In this document: in pieces, positions 52,052 through 60,723 of the stretch
How positions within the stretch are numbered: position 1 is the first letter of the stretch
How the letters are laid out: every line of letters starts with the position of its first letter
Assembly: GCF_008369325.1 (NCBI RefSeq)
Contig: NZ_VOBI01000023.1
Span: 1 to 64,000, forward strand
DNA length: 64,000 nucleotides
Reading direction: 5' to 3'
Origin: Pseudomonas sp. ANT_H12B
GTDB taxonomy: Bacteria > Pseudomonadota > Gammaproteobacteria > Pseudomonadales > Pseudomonadaceae
Translations under genes and position numbers: made by a program
Notes under the pieces: generated by a model
Database searches by the model: none
What the model was told of the DNA's origin: nothing
Seen by the model: only the letters and a program-made list of their open reading frames with translations

Positions 52052-53398
52052 ATGCACCCTTTACTGTCCAAAACCGCGGCCGCCCTGGTCGTTAGCGCAC
52101 TGGCCCAAGGCGTCGCCCAAGCGGCGCTGTTTGCCGTCGACCCCGGCCCCTATATGCCAGCCAACGGCTCGTTCGCCGCCTGGTATCAGGACACTCATGG
52201 TCGAACCCTCGATCTTTGCCTGTCCAAGGCTGTCAGTTCCAGAGTTGCCAGTGCACCCGGTGCGCCGGCCTACATGTGCTTGTTGAATCCGACACCCGGC
52301 GTTTTCGACGACACGCAGCCCGTCGTTTTCCCGAGCAACTTTCCCGATGAGGCGTTCTGGTTCACCGGCGACGGCTCAATCGTCGACGCTGCACGAGGCA
52401 TCGACCTGACCTTTGTCAGCGCCGTGGAAGCAGCCTTCGCCGCTGAAGAACCGGTAGAAGGCGACCAGGTCAGTTTTGGCCGCATCCGCATTCGGGTGGA
52501 CGTGCCCACCGCCGGCGTCTACACCATCACCCACCCCTATGGCGTCGACATATTTGACGTTCCCGCCGGTGGAGGTCGCGCAATCAACATGACCCGCGAC
52601 ATCGGCATCGGCACGCCGAAAACCTACGACGGCGCACTCAAGAGTGACATCGGCCCGTTCCTGCGCAGCGTCAACGGTCCCTACACCGAGACCAACCCGG
52701 TCACCGGGTCGGCCGAGCAATTCGTGGGCGATCCGAACCTGGAAGAAGCCTTCACCGGCAGCCCTTTCAATACCAACTACATCCGCATCGAAGGGCCTAA
52801 CGGTCTGGACTTGCGCACGACGGTCATGGCCATTTCCGGCAAGTTGTCGACCGTGGTCCGGCCAACTCCGATGATCACCGAGCGCAGCACTTACTCGCGC
52901 ACGGCCGGTGAAAGCGCACCGGTGGCGCAGCAGGATGTGTTCGTCATGGCCCCACCGCCACCGGCCACCGTGACCCTGGACAGCAACAGCCCGGTGCTGA
53001 ACCTGACCGAAGCTGATACCTCCGGCCGCTGGTACGCCCAGTCCGCAACCAACCCGACATTGCCAAGCAACCTGGTGGTGACCGCCGACAACCACCTGGC
53101 CATTCCCAGCAGCACGCCGACCACCCTGTCGATGCCACTGACGGACCTGGTGGTGATCCAGACCGCCCAGTACAGCTTGAGCACCGCGCAAATCACGGTA
53201 GTGGCCTCGACCAGCGATGAAACCTCGCCGCCGGTACTCACCGCCACCTCCGGCACCGGTGTCGCCATCGGCGCCCTGAGTGGCGATGGTGCATCGAAAT
53301 CCCTGGTGACCGGCATTTCGCCGATTCCACCGGCCAAGGTTCGAGTGACGTCATCCAATGGCGGCAGCGACACCGAAGAAGTGGTCATCGTGCAATGA
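52052..53398 (+). CDS. Large secreted protein A of unknown function
   Basis: 448 residues. Signal peptide MHPLLSKTAAALVVSALAQG ending AQAAL. The N-terminal 240 residues (FAVDPGPYMPANGSFAAWYQ, PGAPAYMCLLNPTPGVFDDT, VEAAFAAEEPVEGDQVSFGR, YTITHPYGVDIFDVPAGGGR, FLRSVNGPYTETNP, FVGDPNLEEAFTGSPFNTNY) are shared with the next gene. The rest is beta-rich, Thr/Ser/Val-rich. It resembles matrix or adhesin proteins in composition, and I know no named family. GAGGG precedes the ATG, and a sigma-54 promoter lies upstream. Confidence 0.78.
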   Translation: MHPLLSKTAAALVVSALAQGVAQAALFAVDPGPYMPANGSFAAWYQDTHGRTLDLCLSKAVSSRVASAPGAPAYMCLLNPTPGVFDDTQPVVFPSNFPDEAFWFTGDGSIVDAARGIDLTFVSAVEAAFAAEEPVEGDQVSFGRIRIRVDVPTAGVYTITHPYGVDIFDVPAGGGRAINMTRDIGIGTPKTYDGALKSDIGPFLRSVNGPYTETNPVTGSAEQFVGDPNLEEAFTGSPFNTNYIRIEGPNGLDLRTTVMAISGKLSTVVRPTPMITERSTYSRTAGESAPVAQQDVFVMAPPPPATVTLDSNSPVLNLTEADTSGRWYAQSATNPTLPSNLVVTADNHLAIPSSTPTTLSMPLTDLVVIQTAQYSLSTAQITVVASTSDETSPPVLTATSGTGVAIGALSGDGASKSLVTGISPIPPAKVRVTSSNGGSDTEEVVIVQ

Positions 53399-53433
53399 AC
53401 GCTCACATGCCCAGATCCTCATCAGGAGGCATC

Positions 53434-55680
53434 ATGAACAATTGGCCACGCCTGGCGCTCAACGCCCTGGGACTGACTCTATCGCTGTCCGGCAGTGCTT
53501 TCGCGCAACTCGCTGCCGTCGACCCCGGCCCATACACCTTTGCCACCGGGAAATTCCCGATGTGGTATCAGGACAACACTCTGCTGTCGCTGGAACTGTG
53601 CCAGTCGCGGGCGACCAGCTCGCGGTCGCCTGGCGCACCAGGCGCGCCCTCCTACATGTGCATCCTGAATCCGGAACCTGGGGTTTTCGACGACACCCAG
53701 CCGATGGTGTTTCCGGATAACTGGCCACCGGAAACGTTCTGGTACCTCGCCGAGACCACCATCAATGATGTCGGAGGCTATGGCGTGGATGCCTACGTGG
53801 CCGGGATCGAAGCGGCATTCGCTGCGGAAAACCCTGTCGACGGCGATCAGGCAAGCTTCGCGCGGATTCGTCTGCGGGTGAACGTGCCTGTCGCCGGGAC
53901 CTACACCATCACCCACCCGTACGGCGTGGAAACGGTCAACGTCACCACGCCGGGCCGTCGGGCGATCAACATTACCCGCGACATCGGCATCGGCGCACCG
54001 GGCAATTTCTCGGGTGCCCTCAACGGGGAGGTCGGGCCATTCCTGCGCAGTGTCAACGGGCCGTACACCGAGGTGAACCCGGATACCGGCACCATCGAGA
54101 CTTTCGTCGGCGATCCGAACCTCACCGAAGCGGTCACCGGCAGCCCGTTCAACAACAACTTCCTGCGTGTGCAGGGGCCGGCCGGGACCATCCAGACCGA
54201 CCTCTTTACCGTGTCCGGCAAAGTCCTCGACGACCGTGCGCAAACCCCGGTGGAAATCGGCCGCGCCACTTACCGCCGCACTTCTTCAGGCCCGGACACC
54301 AGCAGTACCCGGGTAGAAGTGTTTGGCAAATCGACCAACGGCTCGAGCCTGTGCTTCCGCGAAACCGTGGCCCTGGTGGTCGGACCACCGCAGTCTCCCT
54401 GCCTGACCAACATGCTCGGCGACAACAATGGCCAGTTCTTCGGCCATCGCCTGACGGGTGCCACCGTGCCTGCGGTGGTGGTGGTCACCGCTACCGACCC
54501 GAGTGCCACCACCCGTCCAACGGCAGTGTCGAGCAAGGTCACCGACGTGGTGAAAATCCAGACGGCTCGCTACAACTGGAGCAATCACAGCCTGCTGATC
54601 GAAGCCACGTCGACTGACGAAGTGGCGGTGCCGGACATGGTCGCCCAGGGTTACGGGCGTCTGTCGAAGTCCGGCACGCTGCAAACAATCACCATCGCCG
54701 ACCTGCTTCAGCCACCGGCTACCGTGACGGTCAAATCCGCCGCGGGCGGCAGTGACACCGAGCCTGTTGTGGTGGTCGGCGCGGCACCGGAAACCGGCGA
54801 GAACGAGGCGCCACTGGCGGTGGCCGACACCGGGAGCACCAGCTTCGGGGTGCCGATCACACTCAACCTGCTGACCAACGACAGCGACCCGGACGGCGAC
54901 ACGCCACTGAGCATCACCGCGCTGACCCAACCGGCCGCCGACCAGGGCACCGTGGCGTTGAGCGGCACGGCAGCGGTGGTCTACACCCCTCCAGCCGTGG
55001 TCACTGCACCGTTGACAACGACCTTCACCTACAAGGCTCAAGACGTCAAAGGCCTGGCCTCGACCGCTCCGGCGACCGTGACCATCACCGTGGCGCCTAA
55101 CCAGTCTCCGGAGGCCGTCGCCGACAGCATCGCGACCCTGGGCGTGGCGGTACCGATCAACGTGCTGGCCAACGACACCGATCCGGAAGGCAACGTGCCG
55201 TTAGCGGTCGCCAGCCTGACACAGCCAGCAGCCGATCGCGGCACCGTCAGCACTGACGGGACGGTGATCACCTATACCCCACCGGCCACGGTCACGACGG
55301 CCTTCACCACGACCTTCACCTATATCGCCAGGGACAGCTTCGGCGCTCTGTCGACCCCGGCGACGGTCACGGTGCAAGTCTCGCCACGGCCTGCTGCGGA
55401 AACCTTCGCAGTGACAGCCGCCACGGTAACGGCACGCTCCAACAACCGCTTCAACTGGGACTTCACGGGCACCTCATCGGTGACCACCGGCAACACCATC
55501 ACCATTCAGGTGACCACCCCGACCGGGCTGGTGACGCTGGGCACTACCACGGTGCCGTTGACTGGTCGCTGGAGACTGACGGTGAGCAACAGCACCACGG
55601 TGATCCCGTCGGCTAACCCGACCGCGACCATCCGCTCGTCCCAGGGCACCGTGCGCACGGTGTCGGTGATCTCGAACTGA
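53434..55680 (+). CDS. Large secreted protein B with Ig/cadherin-like repeats
   Basis: 748 residues. Signal peptide ends SAFAQL. Residues to about 240 repeat the unknown N-domain of protein A (AVDPGPYTFATGKFPMWYQD, EPGVFDDTQPMVFPDNWPPE, FVGDPNLTEAVTGSPFNNNF). Then come two tandem repeats of the bacterial Ig/VCBS-like type (ITLNLLTNDSDPDGDTPLSI and INVLANDTDPEGNVPLAVAS, each with an N-D-x-D-P-x-G calcium-type loop and a TFTY strand) and a final beta domain. AGGAGG precedes ATG 53434. It is probably an extracellular or surface partner of the curli proteins encoded next. Confidence 0.8.
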   Translation: MNNWPRLALNALGLTLSLSGSAFAQLAAVDPGPYTFATGKFPMWYQDNTLLSLELCQSRATSSRSPGAPGAPSYMCILNPEPGVFDDTQPMVFPDNWPPETFWYLAETTINDVGGYGVDAYVAGIEAAFAAENPVDGDQASFARIRLRVNVPVAGTYTITHPYGVETVNVTTPGRRAINITRDIGIGAPGNFSGALNGEVGPFLRSVNGPYTEVNPDTGTIETFVGDPNLTEAVTGSPFNNNFLRVQGPAGTIQTDLFTVSGKVLDDRAQTPVEIGRATYRRTSSGPDTSSTRVEVFGKSTNGSSLCFRETVALVVGPPQSPCLTNMLGDNNGQFFGHRLTGATVPAVVVVTATDPSATTRPTAVSSKVTDVVKIQTARYNWSNHSLLIEATSTDEVAVPDMVAQGYGRLSKSGTLQTITIADLLQPPATVTVKSAAGGSDTEPVVVVGAAPETGENEAPLAVADTGSTSFGVPITLNLLTNDSDPDGDTPLSITALTQPAADQGTVALSGTAAVVYTPPAVVTAPLTTTFTYKAQDVKGLASTAPATVTITVAPNQSPEAVADSIATLGVAVPINVLANDTDPEGNVPLAVASLTQPAADRGTVSTDGTVITYTPPATVTTAFTTTFTYIARDSFGALSTPATVTVQVSPRPAAETFAVTAATVTARSNNRFNWDFTGTSSVTTGNTITIQVTTPTGLVTLGTTTVPLTGRWRLTVSNSTTVIPSANPTATIRSSQGTVRTVSVISN

Positions 55681-55687
55681 GCCCTCG

Positions 55688-55715
55688 CCCCATCAACCGG
55701 AATTGGTTGATGGGG
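55688..55715. terminator. Intra-operon hairpin between protein B and csgB
   Basis: CCCCATCAACC / GGTTGATGGGG, perfect 11-bp stem with a 6-nt loop, 8 bases after the protein B stop. No T-run follows, so it may be an mRNA processing or attenuating structure rather than a full terminator. Confidence 0.6.
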
Positions 55716-55741
55716 CCGGTCTCCCGGCACAGGACAACGCC

Positions 55742-56203
55742 ATGAAAACGCCAACCGCCGCCCTGCTCTGCCTGCTTCTGCTCTACAGCAGTGCGGGCGT
55801 GCGCGCTGACGATTTGATGGAGAACGACGACCTGGCCCCCGGCGCCGACCTCGGCGAGTTACCACCACCGATTGGCCAGCAAGCACTGATCGACCAGAAC
55901 GGCCAGGCCAACGTTGCGTTGCTGCAACAGAACGGCCAGTCGTTGCTCGGCCGCATCGTTCAGTCGGGCAGTAATCAGGAAGCCTACATCCTGCAACAAG
56001 GCAGCGACCTGATGGCACTGATCACCCAGCAAGGTTCTGGCAACAACGCCTCGATCACGCAAAACGGCAGCCACAACCGCGCGCAGATTTCCCAGAACGG
56101 CAATAACAACGACGCCAGCATCGACCAGGCCGGCACGGGGCTTTCAAGCGCCGTGACCCAGTCAGGGAACGGCATGAGCGTTTCGGTCAAACAATATCGC
56201 TAA
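55742..56203 (+). CDS. csgB: CsgB-like curli nucleator
   Basis: 153 residues. Signal peptide MKTPTAALLCLLLLYSSAGV ending RADD. The C-terminal two thirds are curlin repeats of the Q-x-G-x-x-N type: LIDQNGQANVALLQQNGQSL, QSGSNQEAYILQQGSDLMAL, ITQQGSGNNASITQNGSHNR, ISQNGNNNDASIDQAGTGLS. This is the pattern of curli subunits. The shorter protein placed before the large curlin should be the surface nucleator CsgB. Its last repeat ends VKQYR, without a Gln-rich tail. Confidence 0.85.
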   Translation: MKTPTAALLCLLLLYSSAGVRADDLMENDDLAPGADLGELPPPIGQQALIDQNGQANVALLQQNGQSLLGRIVQSGSNQEAYILQQGSDLMALITQQGSGNNASITQNGSHNRAQISQNGNNNDASIDQAGTGLSSAVTQSGNGMSVSVKQYR

Positions 56204-56230
56204 AGCACCGCACCACCTGGAGGTTTCATC

Positions 56231-57682
56231 ATGTTCAAACTGACGCCCCTCACCGCCGCCATTCTGGTCATTGTCAGTGCCCAGGCGATGGCCGACGACA
56301 GCCTTTCGACCCAAAACCAACTCGGCACTGCCAACATCGGTGATGTCAAGCAGATAGCGGCCCCGTTCAGCACCGCAACCCAAAATCAACTCGGCCAGGG
56401 CAACGACGCCGCCGCCGTGCAGGACAATGCCACCAGCATCATTACCCAGGACCAGATCGGTGATTACAACGCCGGTTACGCCGAACAGCTTTATGACAAT
56501 GGCAGCACCATCACCCAGCAACAGGTTGGCGCCTTCAATACCAGCCATGCCAGTCAGTCGGTGGGTACCTTGGGCGGCAACCAGTCGTTGCAACAACAGC
56601 AAGGTACCGGCAACTTCTCCTTCATCTACCAGGAAAGCCAGGACGGCAATACCGCCACCTCCTTCCAGGTGGGTGACAGCAACGAAGCCTACATCGAACA
56701 GTTCCTGATCGGCGCCGGCAACAACGCAACCGTCATTCAATTCGGCACCGCCAACTACGGCACCGCCGAACATATCGGTCACCTGGCCGGCCAGATCAAC
56801 ATCAACCAGGCGGGCGAAGGCAACTACGCGTATGGCGACCAAAGCTACGGTGACGGCGGAACCGTGACCATCAACCAGCTCGGCGACATGAACGGCACCG
56901 AAGTCTGGCAAGACACCCAGCTCGCCAGCCAGGCCACCGTCAACCAGCTGGGCGTGAGCAACGAAACCATCGTCGACCAGAGCTTCGGCGAAAACAACGC
57001 CGTCCAAGTGCTGCAAGTCGGCGATGTCAACGCGATCTACGCCGACCAGTTCGATTCTGTTGGCTCGGTCCTGGCGCTGTATCAGCAAGGTAGCGGTAAC
57101 GTGCACTTCACTTACCAGAGCGGCGACAGCCAAGTGCTCACCGCCACCTCGGTGGGTAACGACAATAAGGTCTACGCCAGCAACTGGAAAGGACCGCAAT
57201 CAGGTGGCCAGTTCGGCACCAATCAACGCGCGACCGTCACTCAGGCCGGCAACGCCAACGTCGCCAGCTTCACCCAGGACGGCGTCGGCCAGATCATGAC
57301 CACTCACCAGACTGGCACGGGCAACAAAACCACCGTCAGCCAGGCCGACTCCTACAACGAGCTGTACTTCGACCAGAACGGCAGCGACAACATCCTCATT
57401 GCTGACCAGCGCGGCACCACCAACCTGGCCCAGGGCAGCAGCACCGGTACTGGTAACAGCACCGAATTCAACCAGGAAGGCACCGGCAACCAGGCGTTCA
57501 CCACGCAGCTGTATGGCAGTGACAACATGATCACGGTCAAACAGGCTGACACCATGAACGTGGCTTACGTGACCCAGGGCGGCACCGGCAACATTGCCAG
57601 TATTGATCAAAGTGGGGTGACACAGATGGCGACCGTGCAGCAGTTTGGTTCTGCCAACCAGGCAACCGTGCTACAGCAATAA
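56231..57682 (+). CDS. csgA: Very long CsgA-like curlin
   Basis: 483 residues, over three times E. coli CsgA (151). Signal peptide ends QAMADD. The whole mature protein is built of about 20 or more Q-x-G-x-x-N motifs spaced about 20-23 residues (NQLGTAN, NQLGQGN, DQIGDYN, QQVGAFN, FQVGDSN, IQFGTAN, NQAGEGN, NQLGVSN, LQVGDVN, TQAGNAN, DQNGSDN, NQEGTGN, TQGGTGN, QQFGSAN). It should fold into a beta-solenoid amyloid fibre. GGAGG precedes the ATG, and a terminator follows. Confidence 0.88.
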   Translation: MFKLTPLTAAILVIVSAQAMADDSLSTQNQLGTANIGDVKQIAAPFSTATQNQLGQGNDAAAVQDNATSIITQDQIGDYNAGYAEQLYDNGSTITQQQVGAFNTSHASQSVGTLGGNQSLQQQQGTGNFSFIYQESQDGNTATSFQVGDSNEAYIEQFLIGAGNNATVIQFGTANYGTAEHIGHLAGQININQAGEGNYAYGDQSYGDGGTVTINQLGDMNGTEVWQDTQLASQATVNQLGVSNETIVDQSFGENNAVQVLQVGDVNAIYADQFDSVGSVLALYQQGSGNVHFTYQSGDSQVLTATSVGNDNKVYASNWKGPQSGGQFGTNQRATVTQAGNANVASFTQDGVGQIMTTHQTGTGNKTTVSQADSYNELYFDQNGSDNILIADQRGTTNLAQGSSTGTGNSTEFNQEGTGNQAFTTQLYGSDNMITVKQADTMNVAYVTQGGTGNIASIDQSGVTQMATVQQFGSANQATVLQQ

Positions 57683-57695
57683 TCGCGCAGCATAG

Positions 57696-57732
57696 AAAAA
57701 CCGCGGCCCTTTGGTGGGGTCGCGGTTTTTTT
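57696..57732 (+). terminator. Rho-independent terminator after csgA
   Basis: AAAAACCGCG(GCCC) pairs with (GGGGT)CGCGGTTTTT and is followed by TT, 13 bases after the csgA stop. Confidence 0.9.
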
Positions 57733-58285
57733 ATGGGGCGGTATACATCCACTGAGTTTGGTTGCCCGCGAAGAACGATAACGCGGTGTAACTGACTGGC
57801 TGTTATTGCCGCTCCCCCTGTGGATCAAGGAATGCACCCCGTGACGCTCTGCGTCACATTCAAAAGCGCAACGCGGAGCGTCCCTGGCGGCATTCCTTTG
57901 CTGCGCGTGGAAACGATCAAACGATCAACGTACACCCTGCCCTTCACCACTCAACAGGCCGAGCGTTAGCTCGCCTGCAGCTCTTGATCTTGACCCATCC
58001 GCCCCTTCATCGGGAGGCCGAGTGGAGGTTCTGCGCAGTGGGCAGCCCGGCATGGATGCCGGGCTAGCCGCCCCCGGCCATGGATGGTCGATGGCGGCGG
58101 GCCCACGGAGCAGGACCGGAGCGAGGGAACACCGAGCCCAGGCGAGGGACCGGACGCTGGGGCAAAGCGTTTTGCTTACTTTTGGGCGTCTGCAAAAATG
58201 AGTCGCTGTAAGAGCGAAACCATAAGTGGCCGTTACCGCAGGAATGGATATGTACTCGGTCAACAAATAACAGGTCGGCTGTCAG

Positions 58286-58316
58286 GCCGCCTTCGCGAGC
58301 AGGCTCGCTCCCACAG
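58286..58316. repeat. REP palindrome
   Basis: GCCGCCTTCGCGAGCAGGCT then CGCTCCCACAG, full REP core. Confidence 0.85.
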
Positions 58317-58354
58317 TTGGATGGGGTACATCCGAAAAAACAGGTCAGCTCGAA

Positions 58355-58386
58355 GGCCGCCTTCGCGGGCAAGCCCGCTCCCACGG
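58355..58386. repeat. REP palindrome, same orientation as the previous one
   Basis: GGCCGCCTTCGCGGGCAAGC then CCGCTCCCACGG, 70 bases downstream of the first copy. Confidence 0.85.
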
Positions 58387-58477
58387 GATTGGGGACATCT
58401 GCAAAATCCCGGTCGGCTCGAAGGCCGCCAGGATCCGCATCAAAGTCAAACCAGGTCGGCCCGAAGGCCGCCTCGGT

Positions 58478-59344
58478 TCACTCTTCCTCACCCTCAGGCA
58501 CAACCTTGTTCTGCGTCAGGTACCGGTCCAGCGTCTCATTCTGCGCAGGCACAGAATTATCCCCGGCAACCTGCCACAAATGCCGCTCAATCCCCTGCGC
58601 CAGCATATGCCCCACCGCCGCTTCGATCGCCGACAGCACACACAACTGCGCCGGTTCGTTGGTGGTGTAGCCGACTTCAGCTTCGAGCAACTTCTTGAAC
58701 TCGATGAACTTGAACACCCCGGCACTGCGGGCCACGGAGTAGATGGTCTTGCTGGTCATCACGTTGGCCAGCACCTGACCGCTGCGCACATCCACCGCAC
58801 GCAGGTTCACCGTGACCTGATCGACGCGGTACTCACGGGATATGTCGATGCCCAGGTAGCGTGCCCCTTCCCCACCGCTGCGCACGTTGGTGTCGTAGGC
58901 AATGATCCCGCCCTCAAGCATCATGTTCGCCGCTTGCAGCGGTGGAAGTTCAGCCTGGATGTTCACCGGAGTGTTTGGCTTCTTCTGCGAGGCGCGGATG
59001 ATCTTGCGCTCGGTCAGCAGGTTCTGCAGCCCTTCACGCTCCAGCACCACGAACCAGCCGCTGGCCTGCAAGGCATCCATCAACATGCTCGCCGCACCCT
59101 GGGTGACACTGGTGGAAAACGAGCTGGCCGGCGTCGGTTTGTACTGACCGGTCTGATCACGGAAGCCGTACACCACGGCCATCAACCGGCCCTTGGGTCG
59201 TGGCATGTTGAGCAAGTCGTAATACGTCGAGGCCCTTGGCGTCAGGGTCGGGGTTGCAGTGTCCTGCTCGGCCGACATCGGATCGCGCAGACTGCAACCT
59301 TGTAATGCCGCCAACATGAGCCCTAGCACAATTATTTTTTTCAT
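58478..59344 (-). CDS. csgG: CsgG curli outer-membrane secretion channel
   Basis: 288 residues. Lipobox LQGC ends the leader of a lipoprotein. CsgG motifs: RPKGRLMAVVYGFRDQTGQY, TQGAASMLMDALQASGWFVV, EREGLQNLLTERKIIRASQK, LEGGIIAYDTNVRSGGEGAR, YLGIDISREYRVDQVTVNLR, ADVRSGQVLANV-type strand, YTTNEPAQLCVLSAIEAAV. It forms the nonameric pore for curli subunits. I start at ATG 59344, the lipoprotein leader MKKIIVLGLML; the open frame continues to 59392. Confidence 0.93.
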   Translation of the reverse strand: MKKIIVLGLMLAALQGCSLRDPMSAEQDTATPTLTPRASTYYDLLNMPRPKGRLMAVVYGFRDQTGQYKPTPASSFSTSVTQGAASMLMDALQASGWFVVLEREGLQNLLTERKIIRASQKKPNTPVNIQAELPPLQAANMMLEGGIIAYDTNVRSGGEGARYLGIDISREYRVDQVTVNLRAVDVRSGQVLANVMTSKTIYSVARSAGVFKFIEFKKLLEAEVGYTTNEPAQLCVLSAIEAAVGHMLAQGIERHLWQVAGDNSVPAQNETLDRYLTQNKVVPEGEEE

Positions 59345-59375
59345 GTCCTTAACTCCCCGTTGACCCAAAACCCCG

Positions 59376-59795
59376 TCAAGGGGCCAGGCCATTCACCTGG
59401 ATTTCCGAAACTTCACCGCTCGCCCGGTCCGTCACTTCAATGGTCAGCGCGCCGGAGTCGTCGACGACGTTGACGATAAAAGCGTCGGTGGACAGGCTCC
59501 CCGTGTTGCCGGTCGAGATGTTGTCCAGCAACTGCCCGAGCAACCGCGATTGCAACTGACTGGTGAAGCGCTCAAGGGCTGAAGTGCCGGCCACCGTGGC
59601 GCGATCTTTCAAGTCAGGATCGTCGTAGTCGTTTTGCGCCTGGGCGTTGTTGAGCAACCAGGTGCCGTTCAACGGGTTGCCGCCGAACGAGGGGTTGATG
59701 GGCGTGTAGACCAGCTCCGTGGCGTGGACCAGGCCGCAACTTCCAAGCCCGAGCAACCACACGCCGGTGCTGTGCAAGAACGTTTTCGTTTTCAT
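59376..59795 (-). CDS. csgF: CsgF curli assembly factor
   Basis: 139 residues. Signal peptide ends LVHATELVYTPINPSFGGNP, and the mature N-terminus T-E-L-V-Y-x-P-x-N-P-S-F-G-G-N-P is the CsgF segment that plugs into CsgG. LLNNAQAQN follows directly, with the helical part FTSQLQSRLLGQLLDNI. CsgF holds the nucleator at the cell surface. It starts inside the csgE stop (4-base overlap) and lies 31 bases before csgG. Confidence 0.93.
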   Translation of the reverse strand: MKTKTFLHSTGVWLLGLGSCGLVHATELVYTPINPSFGGNPLNGTWLLNNAQAQNDYDDPDLKDRATVAGTSALERFTSQLQSRLLGQLLDNISTGNTGSLSTDAFIVNVVDDSGALTIEVTDRASGEVSEIQVNGLAP

Positions 59796-60184
59796 AATTC
59801 GTCCCTCTCAAGGTCCGTGGTGTCCTGTAACAAGGCTTCCAGCTTGCGCTGGACGATCTGCCCGCGAACCCAGTCGGCGGCGTCATAGGCCTCGTCCTTG
59901 AGCTCCACGGTGTTCGGCGGCAGGAACCGCCGATAAACCAAACGCTGCTGATATTCCACGGTCACCAGGCTGCCCCAGCGTGCCGAAGGTCGTTCGCGTA
60001 CCACCAGGTTGAAATCCATCGGGCTGGTGGCGCGCAGGCGTTCACTGAACGAGTAGTAAAATTCGTGGCCGATGTGCGAGATCGTGTCGTCGACAATGAA
60101 GCCGAGCATTTCGTCCTCTTCGGCGGCTGTCGCGAAGGACGTCATCAGCATCAGGACCAGGGCCGGTAGCCAGTGTCTGTTCAT
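59792..60184 (-). CDS. csgE: CsgE curli secretion adaptor
   Basis: 130 residues. Signal peptide MNRHWLPALVLMLMTSFATA. Mature part has GFIVDDTISHIGHEFYYSFS, NLVVRERPSARWGSLVTVEY and QRLVYRRFLPPNTVELKDEA, the CsgE pattern. It caps the periplasmic side of CsgG and delivers subunits. Its ATG overlaps the stop of the upstream pseudopilin gene by 4 bases (ATGA), tying it to the T2SS-like genes. Confidence 0.92.
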   Translation of the reverse strand: MNRHWLPALVLMLMTSFATAAEEDEMLGFIVDDTISHIGHEFYYSFSERLRATSPMDFNLVVRERPSARWGSLVTVEYQQRLVYRRFLPPNTVELKDEAYDAADWVRGQIVQRKLEALLQDTTDLERDEL

Positions 60185-60723
60185 GGCGTCAGCGCTCCAG
60201 CGCCTGGTTTTGCCGCCGGGCTTTTCGGCCCGGACGCGCCATCGAGGAAGGCCTTCTCGGCCACGAACTGCCAATCCGAATAACTCGCCATGCCGGTGAA
60301 GTCCGACCACTGAGCGGGGAAGTCCACCTGCTTGAGCGGCTTGTCCTTGGAAGGGCTGTAGAGCCCGGTGATGCGTCCATCGAAACCGCGCATCAGCGTC
60401 CATTCGCCGCCACCGATCGGGTCCGGGTACAACTGGCGCAAGTGATGTCTGGCCGATGGAAAACGTTCGTCCTGCAACAGGTCGGCCAGCTCTTTCGGGT
60501 ACTGGGCCAGGCCTGGCGAACTGCGGTAATAACTGCGCAACGCCTGAGCATATTGGGTACCGACCCAGAGCAACTGACGTTCGCGATCACGGCGCGAGGC
60601 GGTGGACCACAACTCCCCGGCACTGGCCAGGCCCATGCCCGTCAGCATGATCAGAAACAGCACGCCCAGGTAGGTGAAACCGGACTCGGCCTGCGGCTTA
60701 CCACTCAGAATAAAGGCTGCCAT
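60181..60723 (-). CDS. Type II secretion-like pseudopilin 1
   Basis: 180 residues. The N-terminal AESGFTYLGVLFLIMLTGMG is a divergent prepilin helix: the G-F-T-Y site resembles the G|F-T-L-(L/I)-E prepilin cleavage site, but the Glu at +5 is replaced by Gly. The remainder has ERQLLWVGTQYAQALRSYYR and YPKELADLLQDERFPSARHH, as in GspG/PulG-like proteins of pilus-like systems. It overlaps the upstream pseudopilin by 26 bases. Confidence 0.8.
   Translation of the reverse strand: MAAFILSGKPQAESGFTYLGVLFLIMLTGMGLASAGELWSTASRRDRERQLLWVGTQYAQALRSYYRSSPGLAQYPKELADLLQDERFPSARHHLRQLYPDPIGGGEWTLMRGFDGRITGLYSPSKDKPLKQVDFPAQWSDFTGMASYSDWQFVAEKAFLDGASGPKSPAAKPGAGALTP

Larger units (their letters stand above)
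57733..58477. repeat. 745-base repeat-rich intergenic region between converging csgA and csgG
   Basis: No gene is seen. From about 57980 to 58262 the sequence looks like a widespread Pseudomonas intergenic repeat (GGCAAAGCGTTTTGCTTACT and the stretch ending GGATATGTACTCGGTC); I recognise this from memory only. Two directly repeated REPs follow at 58286 and 58355 with shared AGGTC(A/G)GCT...AGGCCGCC flanks, and two more flank copies at about 58410 and 58455 without REPs. Confidence 0.65.

Noticed and set aside
55742..57682. CRISPR-like or satellite repeat array
   Set aside because: The periodicity is in the protein (curlin repeats); DNA copies are diverged and within one open frame.
55742..57682. 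Fap-type amyloid (FapB/FapC)
   Set aside because: The repeats are of curlin Q-x-G-x-x-N type and the partners are CsgE, CsgF and CsgG, not FapA-F.
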